DNA of 32,729 nucleotides, from NCBI GenBank assembly GCA_021791615.1, contig JAJYWG010000339.1:1-32729 (forward strand). The letters are read 5' to 3'. Positions within the stretch are counted from its first letter, which is position 1. Every line of letters begins with the position of its first letter. This document shows positions 1 to 7,399 of the stretch, in pieces. The notes beneath the pieces were generated by a model. It ran no database searches and was not told the DNA's origin. It saw only the letters and a list, made by a program, of their open reading frames with translations. Source of the stretch: Actinomycetes bacterium. GTDB lineage: Bacteria; Actinomycetota; Acidimicrobiia; Acidimicrobiales; RAAP-2. Made by a program: the position numbers and the translations under genes.

Positions 1-258
1 CCCGCCGTCGGAGGCCACCAGCCAGTAGCCCCCGCCTGTGGGGGTAGCTGCCATGCCCACCACCGGGGCGTTCAGGTGCTGTCCACCCATCGACCCGTAG
101 AACTGGGCATCACCGAAGGCGAACACCCCGCCGTCAGAAGCCACCAGCCAGTAGCCCCCGCCTGTGGGGGTAGCTGCCATGCCCACCACCGGGGCGTTCA
201 GGTGCTGTCCACCCATCGACCCGTAGAACTGGGCATCACCGAAGGCGAACACTCCGCC
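1..258 (-). repeat. 126-bp coding tandem repeats (42 residues each)
   Basis: Positions 1-126 and 127-252 are consecutive copies of a 126-bp unit. By eye they differ at two positions only (10/136 and 13/139). Each encodes one 42-residue repeat with YWLVASDGG and FAFGDAQFYGSMGG. The sequence after 252 begins a diverged first unit (HWMVAAAGGVFAFGDAQ). More copies probably lie beyond the left edge. Near-identity at the DNA level, including third positions, suggests recent duplication or gene conversion. Confidence 0.92.
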
Positions 259-1953
259 GGCAGCGGCCACCATCCAATGGGCGCCGGTCGAAACCGTGAT
301 CGACAGTGCCGCCTCCGCTCTCCCCGTGGAGCTTGTGGCCACCACGGTGACCACCACGGGTTCGCTGGCCACCCGGGTGGGGGTCCCCGAGATGGTGGCC
401 GTGCCGCCGCCGTTTGTCGTGAAGTGGAGGCCCGTGGGCAGCGTGCCGACCTCGCTCAGCGAGGGGGTGGGGTACCCGGTGGCGGAGATGGCGAAGGACC
501 CTGGGGTCCCGACGGCAAACGTGGCCGTTGCCGGGCTGGTGATCGCCGGCGCCTGACCCACGGTGAGGGTGAAGGGCTGGGTCGTGCTCCCGGCGGTATT
601 GACCGCTCCGATCCCGATCGGGTATCCACCGCCGGTGCCGGGTCCCGGGGTCCCCGAGATGGTGGCCGTGCCGCCGCCGTTTGTCGTGAAGTGGAGGCCC
701 GTGGGCAGCGTGCCGACCTCGATCAGCGAGGGGGCGGGGTACCCGGATGCGGTGACCACAAAAGTGCCGGACGTGTTCGGAGCGAACGACGCGGTGTCGC
801 CGCTGGTGATCGCCGGCGCCTGGTCCACGACGAGGGTGAAGGGCTGGATCAAGGTGCCCACTGTGTTGTGGGCCGTGAAATCGATGGGGTAGGTACCGCT
901 GGTACCAGGTTGCGGGGTGCCTTTGAGGTAGATCGATGTGCTTGAGAGTGCAGCGACGACGGTGACACCTTTGGGAAGGGTCCCTGTCTCGGTGATGGTT
1001 GCCGGTGGGAAGGCTGTGGTGGTCACTTCGAAGGTAAATGGTTTTGTGACCAGGACCTTGGTCGACGCCGGGCTGGTGAACGTCGGGGCGGTCGCGACAT
1101 CGGCGGTGTAGGTGATGCTCACCGAGCCGGTGCCGGTGCCGCTGGAGTATTTGATGTTGCTCGACCCGGCGACCGTGTAGTTGGCACCGGCCGAGCCCCC
1201 GCCGCCACCCTTGCCGCCGGCACCGCCGGCACCCCCACCGTTGCCCGGGTCGCAGCCACCACCACCACCACCACCACCGCCACCGGCAGAAAGGGTCCCA
1301 GCGCTCCCGCCACCACTGCCGGTCATGTTGGATGTCAGGACCGGGGACGAGCAAGAGGACACACCGGCTCCACCCGATCCGCTTGTGGAATCACCAGCCC
1401 CAGCCTGACCGTCTGTGTTGCCGCCACCGCCGCTGTTGCCGGCGAACCCGGGTGCACCACCCCCACCCCCACCGCCACCGGCGATGGCAATCCAGAAGCC
1501 TCCCGTCACGTCGTACACCCCGCTCCCGCCGCCGCCACCGCCGCCACCGCCCCCTGTCTCGTTACCGGACCCGCCACCGCCACCGGCCAGGATGGGCGCT
1601 TGGCTCGAACCACCCCGCCCACCCACGATCACCTCGAGCTTGTTGCCGGCATGGGGCTCGCCTGCACCCCCGACCGAGATCCTCAAAGACACGGACGATC
1701 CCGTGCCCCCACCCGCTCCACCGGCCCCGGCAATTCCACTGCCCCCACCCGCTCCACCGGCCCCGAGCAGGTCGAGTGTGAGGCTGGTGGTGTAGACGGG
1801 CACGGTGAAGTACTGAGCAGTGCCGGAGAAGGTGTACGTGGTCGTGCCGGTGGTGGTCAGCGCGCCTGCCGGTGGCGGAGGAGCTGCGACAGCCATCCCC
1901 AGGGTACCCAGCACGGCTATGGCGGCTCCGACCGCCCGCAAGAGCGTCTTCAC
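1..1953 (-). CDS. Secreted glycine-rich, Ig-like and 42-residue-repeat protein (C-terminus beyond window)
   Basis: An open frame of 651 codons runs off the left edge without a stop. The GTG start at 1953 gives a short basic N-terminus and a hydrophobic stretch (LLRAVGAAIAVLGTLGMAVA) followed by AAPPPAGA, a good signal peptide. In order: a beta-strand-like segment (TYTFSGTAQYFTVP), a glycine-rich region at about residues 45-285 with many GGGGG runs, three Ig-like (He_PIG-type) repeats at about 290-560, and from about residue 566 tandem 42-residue repeats containing YWLVASDGGVFAFGDAQFYG. An extracellular or surface role, such as adhesion or matrix, is inferred from the architecture only. I cannot assign a molecular function. 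No Shine-Dalgarno is evident, and a -10-like TAGGTT lies 8 nt before the GTG. The homologue at 31214-32729 shares the glycine-rich and 42-residue repeat parts. The full length is unknown. Confidence 0.85.
   Translation of the reverse strand, partial: MKTLLRAVGAAIAVLGTLGMAVAAPPPPAGALTTTGTTTYTFSGTAQYFTVPVYTTSLTLDLLGAGGAGGGSGIAGAGGAGGGTGSSVSLRISVGGAGEPHAGNKLEVIVGGRGGSSQAPILAGGGGGSGNETGGGGGGGGGGSGVYDVTGGFWIAIAGGGGGGGGAPGFAGNSGGGGNTDGQAGAGDSTSGSGGAGVSSCSSPVLTSNMTGSGGGSAGTLSAGGGGGGGGGGCDPGNGGGAGGAGGKGGGGGSAGANYTVAGSSNIKYSSGTGTGSVSITYTADVATAPTFTSPASTKVLVTKPFTFEVTTTAFPPATITETGTLPKGVTVVAALSSTSIYLKGTPQPGTSGTYPIDFTAHNTVGTLIQPFTLVVDQAPAITSGDTASFAPNTSGTFVVTASGYPAPSLIEVGTLPTGLHFTTNGGGTATISGTPGPGTGGGYPIGIGAVNTAGSTTQPFTLTVGQAPAITSPATATFAVGTPGSFAISATGYPTPSLSEVGTLPTGLHFTTNGGGTATISGTPTRVASEPVVVTVVATSSTGRAEAALSITVSTGAHWMVAAAGGVFAFGDAQFYGSMGGQHLNAPVVGMAATPTGGGYWLVASDGGVFAFGDAQFYGSMGGQHLNAPVVGMAATPTGGGYWLVASDGG
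383..479 (-). repeat. Ig-like domain coding repeat, copy 1 (second copy 650-746)
   Basis: The 97-bp stretch 383-479 recurs at 650-746 with two mismatches by eye, an offset of 267 bp or 89 codons. Each copy encodes the same segment of an Ig-like domain (GTLPTGLHFTTNGGGTATIS). The flanking parts of the two domains have diverged more. This indicates a segmental duplication or conversion inside the secreted protein gene. Confidence 0.85.
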
Positions 1954-1961
1954 GCCCTGGA

Positions 1962-1967
1962 AACCTA
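1962..1967 (-). promoter_or_regulatory. Putative -10 element (leaderless) of the left secreted protein gene
   Basis: TAGGTT on the minus strand lies 8 nt before the GTG at 1953. No Shine-Dalgarno is present. The spacing suggests transcription starting at or next to the start codon. No clear -35 is visible. This is one of a series of similar sites in the window. Confidence 0.4.
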
Positions 1968-2199
1968 CCAGTGGGTCTACCCAGTGGGAAGCCGACCGGA
2001 CTCGGGTGCCTCCGGCGGGCCCGTGAGCGTCGCGGGCTGCGGGGAAGCCCCCGTGCATGGTCGCGACGGCGACTCGTCCCCGCCGGGCCGAGTAGGCCCG
2101 TGTGGCCGGGTGATACGGGCCGGGGCCGGGCGGGATCGGAGAATCGATGGAGGGACCGGCACCTGCATCCCTCCTCGTGCCGGTGACGCGCTCTTTGTT

Positions 2200-2493
2200 G
2201 TGGATCCCGCTCCGCGACCCCGAGGTCGAGCCCCGGGACAGGACGTCGACATCGTGCTCTTCCAACCCCACGGAGGGCGTACCCAGGAGGAGGGCGACGC
2301 CTTCCTGGCACTGGTGACCAAGGGCTCCATCCAGGCGGCGATCTTCCGTTCGGACGACCTGGACGCCACCTTCGAGAAGGTCAGGAGCTCGGGGGCTGAA
2401 GTAGTGCAAGAGCCGACTGCACGGCCCTGGGGTGCTCGGGACTGTGCGTTCCGTGATCCCTCGGGCAACCTGGTCCGCATCGCCCAGACCTGA
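2200..2493 (+). pseudogene. VOC/glyoxalase-fold protein lacking its N-terminal half
   Basis: The last about 85 codons match the C-terminal part of single-domain VOC (glyoxalase/bleomycin-resistance-like) proteins: VDIVLFQP, then LVTKGSIQAAIFRSDDLDATFEKVRSSGAEVVQEP, quoted here in pieces as a continuous run from about residue 30, and finally CAFRDPSGNLVRIAQT. Family members of this type are about 125-140 residues and begin with a segment such as HATIYVxDQDxAxxFYxxxLGF. I looked in all three plus frames upstream to about 1960 and found nothing like it. GTG at 2200 is the nearest in-frame start and has no good ribosome binding site. The frame stays open upstream only because of GC bias. It ends 12 bp from the convergent mutase gene. 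It is most likely a 5'-truncated remnant. A short functional protein is possible but would lack half of the metal site. Confidence 0.55.
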
Positions 2494-2505
2494 CCGGCGA
2501 CGGGC

Positions 2506-4497
2506 TCAAGCCCCTCGGGGCCGCCGCTCCCGCTGGCGCTCGGCCAGCGTGACCAGCTCGGCCATGATCCGATCCAGCTCGAAGTCCTTGGGGGTGTAGA
2601 CCGCGGCCACCCCCTTCCCCAGGAGAGCTTCGGCGTCGTCGGGGGGGATGATCCCACCGACGATCACCGCCGCGTCGACTCCGGCGGCACGGAGGCGGTC
2701 AACCACATCGGGCACGAGGTCCATGTGGGAGCCCGACAGGATGGACAGGCCGATGACGTCGACGTCCTCGTCCCGGGCGGCGGCGGCGATCTGGGCCGGC
2801 GTGAGCCGGATGCCCTGGTAGATCACCTCGAAGCCGGCGTCTCGAGCCGCCACGGCGATCTGCTCGGCCCCGTTGGAGTGGCCATCGAGCCCGGGCTTGG
2901 CCACCAAGAGGCGCGGCGGGCTCCCGGTGGTCTCGGCCAGTGCCCGGGTGCGGGCGAGGACCGGTGCCAGCTCCACCGCCCGGTGGCCGGTCCCGCCGGA
3001 CACGCCCGTGGGGGCCCGGTACTCGCCGAAGACCTGGCGCAGTGCGCCGGCCCACTCCCCGGTGGTCCCCCCGGCGTGGGCCAGGGCGATGGTGGGCTCC
3101 ATGATGTTGGCCTCGGGACCCGGGTCGGTGGCCACCCGGCGCAGCTCGTCGAGGGCCTGGTCGACGGCGGCCTGGTCACGGTCGCGCCGCCAGGCAGCCA
3201 CGTCGGCCCGGAGCTCGGACTCGACGGCCGGGTCGACTTTGAGGATGGTCGTCGCACCCCCGTCCAGGAGCGGAGACGGCGCGGTCTCGGTGAAGCAGTT
3301 CACACCGACAACCTGCTGCTCGCCGGATTCGATCCGCCGCAGCCGCTCCGACTGGCTCCGCACCAGGCGGGTCTTCAGCTCTTCGATCGCCTCGAAGGCG
3401 CCGCCAAGGGCAAGCACGTCGTCCAGCTCTGCGGTGGCTTCGGCCACCAGCTCGTCGGTCCGCTTGGCGATCACCGTCGAGCCCTCGAAGATGTCGCCGT
3501 ACTCGAGCAAGTCGGACTCGAAGGCCAGGATCTGCTGGATCCTCAGTGACCACTGCTGGTCCCAGGGGCGGGGCAGGCCCAGGGCCTCGTTCCACGCCGG
3601 GAGCTGGATGGCCCGGGCCCGGGCGTCTTTCGAGAGGGTCACCCCCAGGGTCTCGAGGACGATGCGCGGGATGTTGTTCTCGGGCTGTTGCTCGGTGAGG
3701 CCGAGCGAGTTCACCTGGACCCCGTAGCGAAAGCGGCGGAGCTTCTCGTCCCCCACGCCGTAGCGCTCCCGGCAGATCCGGTCCCACATGATGGTGAAGG
3801 CCCGCATCTTGCACGTCTCCTCCACGAAGCGGACCCCGGAGTTCACGAAGAAGCTGATCCTCCCGACCACGATCGGAAGGTCGGACGGGTCGATCTTCTT
3901 CGAGTCCCGCACGGCGTCGAGGATGCCGATGGCCGTGGCCAGCGCGTAGGCGATCTCCTGGACAGGCGTGGCTCCGGCCTCTTGGAGGTGGTAGCTGCAC
4001 ACGTTCACCGGGTTCCAGTGCGGGAGGTGCCGCACGGTGTAGGCGATCGTGTCCACGGTGAGGCGAAGGCTCGGGCCGGGGGGGAAGATGAACGTGCCCC
4101 GGCTCAGGTACTCCTTGACGATGTCGTTCTGGGTCGTGCCGGTCAGGACTGACGGGTCCACCCCCTGGTCCTCTGCGTTGGCGATGTAGAGACCGAGAAG
4201 CCACGCGGCGGTGGCGTTGATGGTCATCGACGTGTTCATGTCGCCTACGGGAATGCCGTCCATGAGCTGGCGCATGTGGCCCAGGTGGACCACCGGGACG
4301 CCGACCTTGCCCACTTCGCCTGCTGCCTCGGGGGCGTCGGGGTCGTACCCGGTCTGGGTCGGCAGGTCGAACGCGACGGACAGACCGGTCTGGCCTTTGG
4401 CCAGGTTGGTCCGGTAGAGCTCGTTCGAGGCGCGGGCCGTGGAGTGGCCCGAGTAGGTCCGCATCATCCACGGTCGGTCCCTGGCACTCATCGGCAT
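2506..4497 (-). CDS. ecm: Ethylmalonyl-CoA mutase (B12-dependent; MeaA-type)
   Basis: A 663-residue adenosylcobalamin-dependent acyl-CoA mutase with the substrate-binding TIM barrel (about 1-500) and B12-binding domain (about 525-650) in one chain. The N-terminal signature RTYSGHSTARASNELYRTNL followed by AKGQTGLSVAFDLPTQTGYD, and the later YGVQVNSLGLTEQQPENN and LPAWNEALGLPRPWDQQWS, match ethylmalonyl-CoA mutase (Rhodobacter Ecm, Methylobacterium/Streptomyces MeaA) as I recall them. Methylmalonyl-CoA mutases instead read RQYAGFSTAEESN and DLPTHRGYD. The cobalamin motif DxHxxG is LDGHSNG (D538, H540 as lower axial ligand), followed by SILSGSH and VGGIIPP. The likely reaction is (2R)-ethylmalonyl-CoA to methylsuccinyl-CoA. 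I chose ATG 4497 (alternative 4491), just before the conserved N-terminus. The frame stays open to 4698, but that would overlap the upstream dehydrogenase gene. The two genes are probably co-transcribed (79-bp gap). Confidence 0.9.
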   Translation of the reverse strand: MPMSARDRPWMMRTYSGHSTARASNELYRTNLAKGQTGLSVAFDLPTQTGYDPDAPEAAGEVGKVGVPVVHLGHMRQLMDGIPVGDMNTSMTINATAAWLLGLYIANAEDQGVDPSVLTGTTQNDIVKEYLSRGTFIFPPGPSLRLTVDTIAYTVRHLPHWNPVNVCSYHLQEAGATPVQEIAYALATAIGILDAVRDSKKIDPSDLPIVVGRISFFVNSGVRFVEETCKMRAFTIMWDRICRERYGVGDEKLRRFRYGVQVNSLGLTEQQPENNIPRIVLETLGVTLSKDARARAIQLPAWNEALGLPRPWDQQWSLRIQQILAFESDLLEYGDIFEGSTVIAKRTDELVAEATAELDDVLALGGAFEAIEELKTRLVRSQSERLRRIESGEQQVVGVNCFTETAPSPLLDGGATTILKVDPAVESELRADVAAWRRDRDQAAVDQALDELRRVATDPGPEANIMEPTIALAHAGGTTGEWAGALRQVFGEYRAPTGVSGGTGHRAVELAPVLARTRALAETTGSPPRLLVAKPGLDGHSNGAEQIAVAARDAGFEVIYQGIRLTPAQIAAAARDEDVDVIGLSILSGSHMDLVPDVVDRLRAAGVDAAVIVGGIIPPDDAEALLGKGVAAVYTPKDFELDRIMAELVTLAERQRERRPRGA

Positions 4498-4576
4498 CCG
4501 GTCGCCTGTTCCCTGCCGAGCTCCGCCGGGTCGGGGGTCCCCGCCGGAGCGACCGCCGGGGCGGCCGTCGGACCCG

Positions 4577-5431
4577 TCATCGCCGGTAGTCGTAGAAGCC
4601 CTGCCCGGACTTGCGCCCCAACGTCTCGGCCGCCACCATCCGGCGCAGCAGGGGAACGGCGGCGTAGTTCGGGTCGCGGAACTCGGCGTAGAGGGCATCG
4701 AGGATGGCCAGCGACGTGTCCAGACCCACCAGGTCCAAGAGGGCGAACGGTCCCATGGGGAAGCCGCACCCCCCCTTCATGGCGGCGTCGATACCCTCTT
4801 TGGTGGCCACGCCCTGCTCCAGGAGCCGGACGGCGTTGTTCAGGTAGGGGAACAACAGGGCGTTCACGATGAACCCGGCCTGGTCCTTCACCTGCACCGG
4901 CTCTTTCCCGCAGGTCTCGGCGAAGGCCATCGCCTGGCTGATCGTCTCGTCGGACGCGGTGATCGGGCGCACGACCTCCACCAGCGACATCGCCGGAGCC
5001 GGGTTGAAGAAGTGGATCCCGCAGACCTTCTCGGGTCGACCGGTCTCCATCGCGAGCTCCACCACCGGAAGGGTGGACGTGTTCGTCGCGATGATGGCCG
5101 CCTCGTCGCATACCCGGTCGAGCTCGGTAAAGAGGTGCTTCTTCACCGCCAGGTCCTCGACCACCGACTCGATGACCAGGTCGACGTTGGAAAGATCCTG
5201 GAGGTCGGTGGTGACCGTCACCCGTGAGAGGATGTCGTCGCGCTCGGCCTCGGTCCGCTTGCCTTTTTCGATCTGGCGGTTGAGGGACTTCTCCAGACCG
5301 GCCACCATGCCGTCGGCCGTGGACCTGCTCCGGCTCCTGAGCACGACCTCGTGCCCCGAAGCGGCCGCCACTTCGGCGATGCCCGACCCCATGATGCCCG
5401 AACCCACGATCCCCACGCGCTTGATGGCCAT
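4577..5431 (-). CDS. hbd: 3-hydroxyacyl-CoA (3-hydroxybutyryl-CoA) dehydrogenase
   Basis: A 284-residue single-function dehydrogenase, the usual length for Hbd/FadB2/PaaH. It has the N-terminal NAD-binding Rossmann motif GSGIMGSG (about residues 10-17), the catalytic region NTSTLPV with GIHFFNPAP (His), and the C-terminal helical domain starting at DQAGFIVNALLFPYLN. It interconverts acetoacetyl-CoA and (S)-3-hydroxybutyryl-CoA or longer analogues with NAD(H), in the cytoplasm. Upstream of ecm on the same strand, it could feed crotonyl-CoA into the ethylmalonyl-CoA pathway. The crotonyl-CoA carboxylase/reductase is not in this window. A TAACAT box 6 nt before the ATG suggests a leaderless transcript. 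It diverges from the acyl-CoA ligase operon. Confidence 0.93.
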   Translation of the reverse strand: MAIKRVGIVGSGIMGSGIAEVAAASGHEVVLRSRSRSTADGMVAGLEKSLNRQIEKGKRTEAERDDILSRVTVTTDLQDLSNVDLVIESVVEDLAVKKHLFTELDRVCDEAAIIATNTSTLPVVELAMETGRPEKVCGIHFFNPAPAMSLVEVVRPITASDETISQAMAFAETCGKEPVQVKDQAGFIVNALLFPYLNNAVRLLEQGVATKEGIDAAMKGGCGFPMGPFALLDLVGLDTSLAILDALYAEFRDPNYAAVPLLRRMVAAETLGRKSGQGFYDYRR

Positions 5432-5437
5432 ACGGAC

Positions 5438-5443
5438 ATGTTA
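5438..5443 (-). promoter_or_regulatory. Putative leaderless -10 of the hbd-ecm unit
   Basis: TAACAT on the minus strand, 6 nt before ATG 5431. There is no Shine-Dalgarno. Spacing and hexamer fit a leaderless actinobacterial promoter. Confidence 0.45.
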
Positions 5444-5707
5444 GAGCCTCTGGAGCAGGGCAGCTCAGCCGGTTACCGGTGGGTCACCACTGGTTCACCT
5501 CCCGGTTTTCGGCGGGAGGTCGCTGAGTCGTCGGTGGGTTCCCGGCGGGTCGTCGATGGGTCGTCGATGGGGCCGGGGGTGAACGACGTCGTGATCACCG
5601 GCCCCCAGGCCCCAGGCCCCAGGCAACGGGCCACGAGCACCGGGAGCTCGGGTGCCCCCTGGCCGTGGCCTTGCGGCGACGGGCCGACCCTGGCAGTGTC
5701 CGAGGAC
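5444..5707. other. Divergent intergenic region with short repeats
   Basis: About 260 bp between the divergent hbd and ligase starts without a convincing gene, although GC bias keeps long frames open. It holds a repeated GTCGTCGATGGG around 5550-5572, a CCCCAGG run x3 near 5604-5625, and a 10-bp palindrome ACGACGTCGT at 5583-5592 that could be an operator. The last point is weak. Confidence 0.4.
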
Positions 5708-7399
5708 GTGAGTACCAGTCGAAGGACTCTTCGAGCGCCTGGAACGGGGCACAAGCTCCGCCCGACGTGGGACCATGCCCGCCGTTCGCACTACTTGCGT
5801 TCCGGCGGTCCGTGGCGGGTCGGGTCTCTCGACACCGTGCTCTCGGCGCCGGGGCCGACCCCGTCCCACCGTGTGGTCGACGGCGACTCGGCCCTCGGGG
5901 GTGCAGCGCTGGAGCAGGCGGTGGCATCCGTGGCCGGGGGGCTCCGATCGGCGGGGGTCCGCCGGGGCGACGGCGTGGCATGGCAGCTACCCAACGGCCT
6001 GCCGGCGGTCGTCTTGTACCGGGCGTGTTGGCGCCTCGGTGCGGTCGCGCTCCCGATCCACGCCGCAGCGCGGGAGAGCGAAGTCGAGCGATCACTGGAG
6101 CAGGCGCCGGCCCGGCTTACCTTTGCCGCACAGGGATCGGCCATGGCCGAGCGCGGCGGAGCGATCACCGTGCCAGGCGGCATGGCGGGCCTGGATGCCG
6201 TGTCGGAGGCCCTGCCGGCGGGACCGCCGGTCGGCCCGGGCAGCTCGGCTCGCCCGACTGACTTGGCGGTCGTGATGTTCACGTCCGGATCGACCGGGCG
6301 CCCGAAAGCGGTGCTGCACACCCAACGCGGGCTGGCCTGGAAGGCCGGGCTGATGGCACGGGTGCACGGGCTGTCGGCGTCCGATGCCGTGCTCATGCCG
6401 GCGCCCATGGCCCATGTGTCCGGCCTCTTGAACGGGGTCCTCCTGCCGGCGGTGGCCGGGATGCGGACGGTGTGCATGGCGCGATGGGATCCCGACCATG
6501 CGGTGAGCCTCGTCGAGTCGGAACGGATCACTTTCATGATCGGACCGCCCACCTTCTTCGTCACCATGATGGGAGCGGGCGGGTTCACCCGGGAGCGAGT
6601 CCGGAGTCTGCGCCTGGTGTCGAGCGGGGGGGCGGCGGTGACCCCGGCCTTCGTCGACACCGCCCGCAGGGAGCTGGGGTGCGTGGTGAAGCGCACCTAC
6701 GGGTCCACGGAGGCCCCGACGGTGACCACCAGTGCCGCGGGCGACGATCCCGCTCGGGCTCGGGACACCGACGGGCGGGCAGTGGGTGAAGTCGAGCTGC
6801 GGATCAGCGATCCCGACACCGGCAAGCGAGTGGTCGGCGGACCGGCCGGATCAGTCGGATCAGCCGGCGAGCTGTGGGTTCGAGGTCCTGAGCTGTTCGT
6901 GGGTTACGCAGACCCGGCTGACAACGAGGCGCGTCGGGGCCGGGGCGGTTGGTTCCGCACCGGGGACCTGGCCGTCATCGAAGAGGGTGGATGGCTCCGG
7001 ATCGTCGGACGACTCGGCGACGTGATCATCCGAGGTGGGGAAAACATCGCGGCCACCGAGGTCGAGGCGGTCCTCGAATCTCACCCGCTGGTCAGGCATG
7101 CGGCCGCGGTGGCTGTCCCCGATCCGGTCATGGGCGAGCGGGTTGCCGCAGTCCTCGTTGCCGGACCCTCGTTCGATCTCGACGCCTGTCGCAGGTACTT
7201 CGCGGAGGAGGGCCTTGCCCGCTTCAAGACCCCCGAGCACCTGGTGCTGGTGGACCACCTCCCGACCCTGGCCTCGGGCAAGATCAACCGCGCGGCCTGC
7301 CGCGAGCTGGCGGCACGCTCGGTGGCCGGAGCAAGCGGCAGCGGCGCGGGCTCCGGTGGCACAAGGGCCGGCGGGTCGCCGAGGGGGGTGAACGGATGA
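5708..7399 (+). CDS. AMP-forming acyl-CoA ligase (acyl-CoA synthetase)
   Basis: ANL-superfamily adenylating enzyme that would activate a carboxylic acid to its CoA thioester with ATP. The P-loop-like motif A3 is VMFTSGSTGRPKAVLHTQ, A5 is RTYGSTEAPTVTT, A7 is GWFRTGDLAVI, A8 is VGRLGDVIIRGGENI, and the catalytic lysine motif A10 is LASGKINR near the C-terminus. Substrate is unknown. It resembles the cyclohexanecarboxylate/medium-chain type rather than long-chain FadD. The start is uncertain because the frame is open far upstream. GTG 5708 follows a GAGGA and gives 563 residues. GTG 5696 and TTG 5798 are alternatives. It is first in a plus-strand operon, and its stop overlaps the next start (ATGA at 7396). 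Confidence 0.88.
   Translation: MSTSRRTLRAPGTGHKLRPTWDHARRSHYLRSGGPWRVGSLDTVLSAPGPTPSHRVVDGDSALGGAALEQAVASVAGGLRSAGVRRGDGVAWQLPNGLPAVVLYRACWRLGAVALPIHAAARESEVERSLEQAPARLTFAAQGSAMAERGGAITVPGGMAGLDAVSEALPAGPPVGPGSSARPTDLAVVMFTSGSTGRPKAVLHTQRGLAWKAGLMARVHGLSASDAVLMPAPMAHVSGLLNGVLLPAVAGMRTVCMARWDPDHAVSLVESERITFMIGPPTFFVTMMGAGGFTRERVRSLRLVSSGGAAVTPAFVDTARRELGCVVKRTYGSTEAPTVTTSAAGDDPARARDTDGRAVGEVELRISDPDTGKRVVGGPAGSVGSAGELWVRGPELFVGYADPADNEARRGRGGWFRTGDLAVIEEGGWLRIVGRLGDVIIRGGENIAATEVEAVLESHPLVRHAAAVAVPDPVMGERVAAVLVAGPSFDLDACRRYFAEEGLARFKTPEHLVLVDHLPTLASGKINRAACRELAARSVAGASGSGAGSGGTRAGGSPRGVNG

Noticed and set aside
236..1354. Long open frames antisense or frame-shifted to the glycine-rich gene (and many similar ones elsewhere)
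   Set aside because: They are His/Arg- or Pro-rich shadows caused by high GC. The real frame shows a signal peptide and recognisable domains.
2502..2513. GGGCT-CA-AGCCC as a terminator between the VOC remnant and ecm
   Set aside because: The stem overlaps the ecm stop codon, the loop is only two bases, and no T-run follows in either direction.
5583..5592. ACGACGTCGT palindrome upstream of the ligase gene as an operator
   Set aside because: Ten bases is too short to stand out in GC-rich DNA, and no regulator gene is nearby. It is mentioned only in the intergenic entry.
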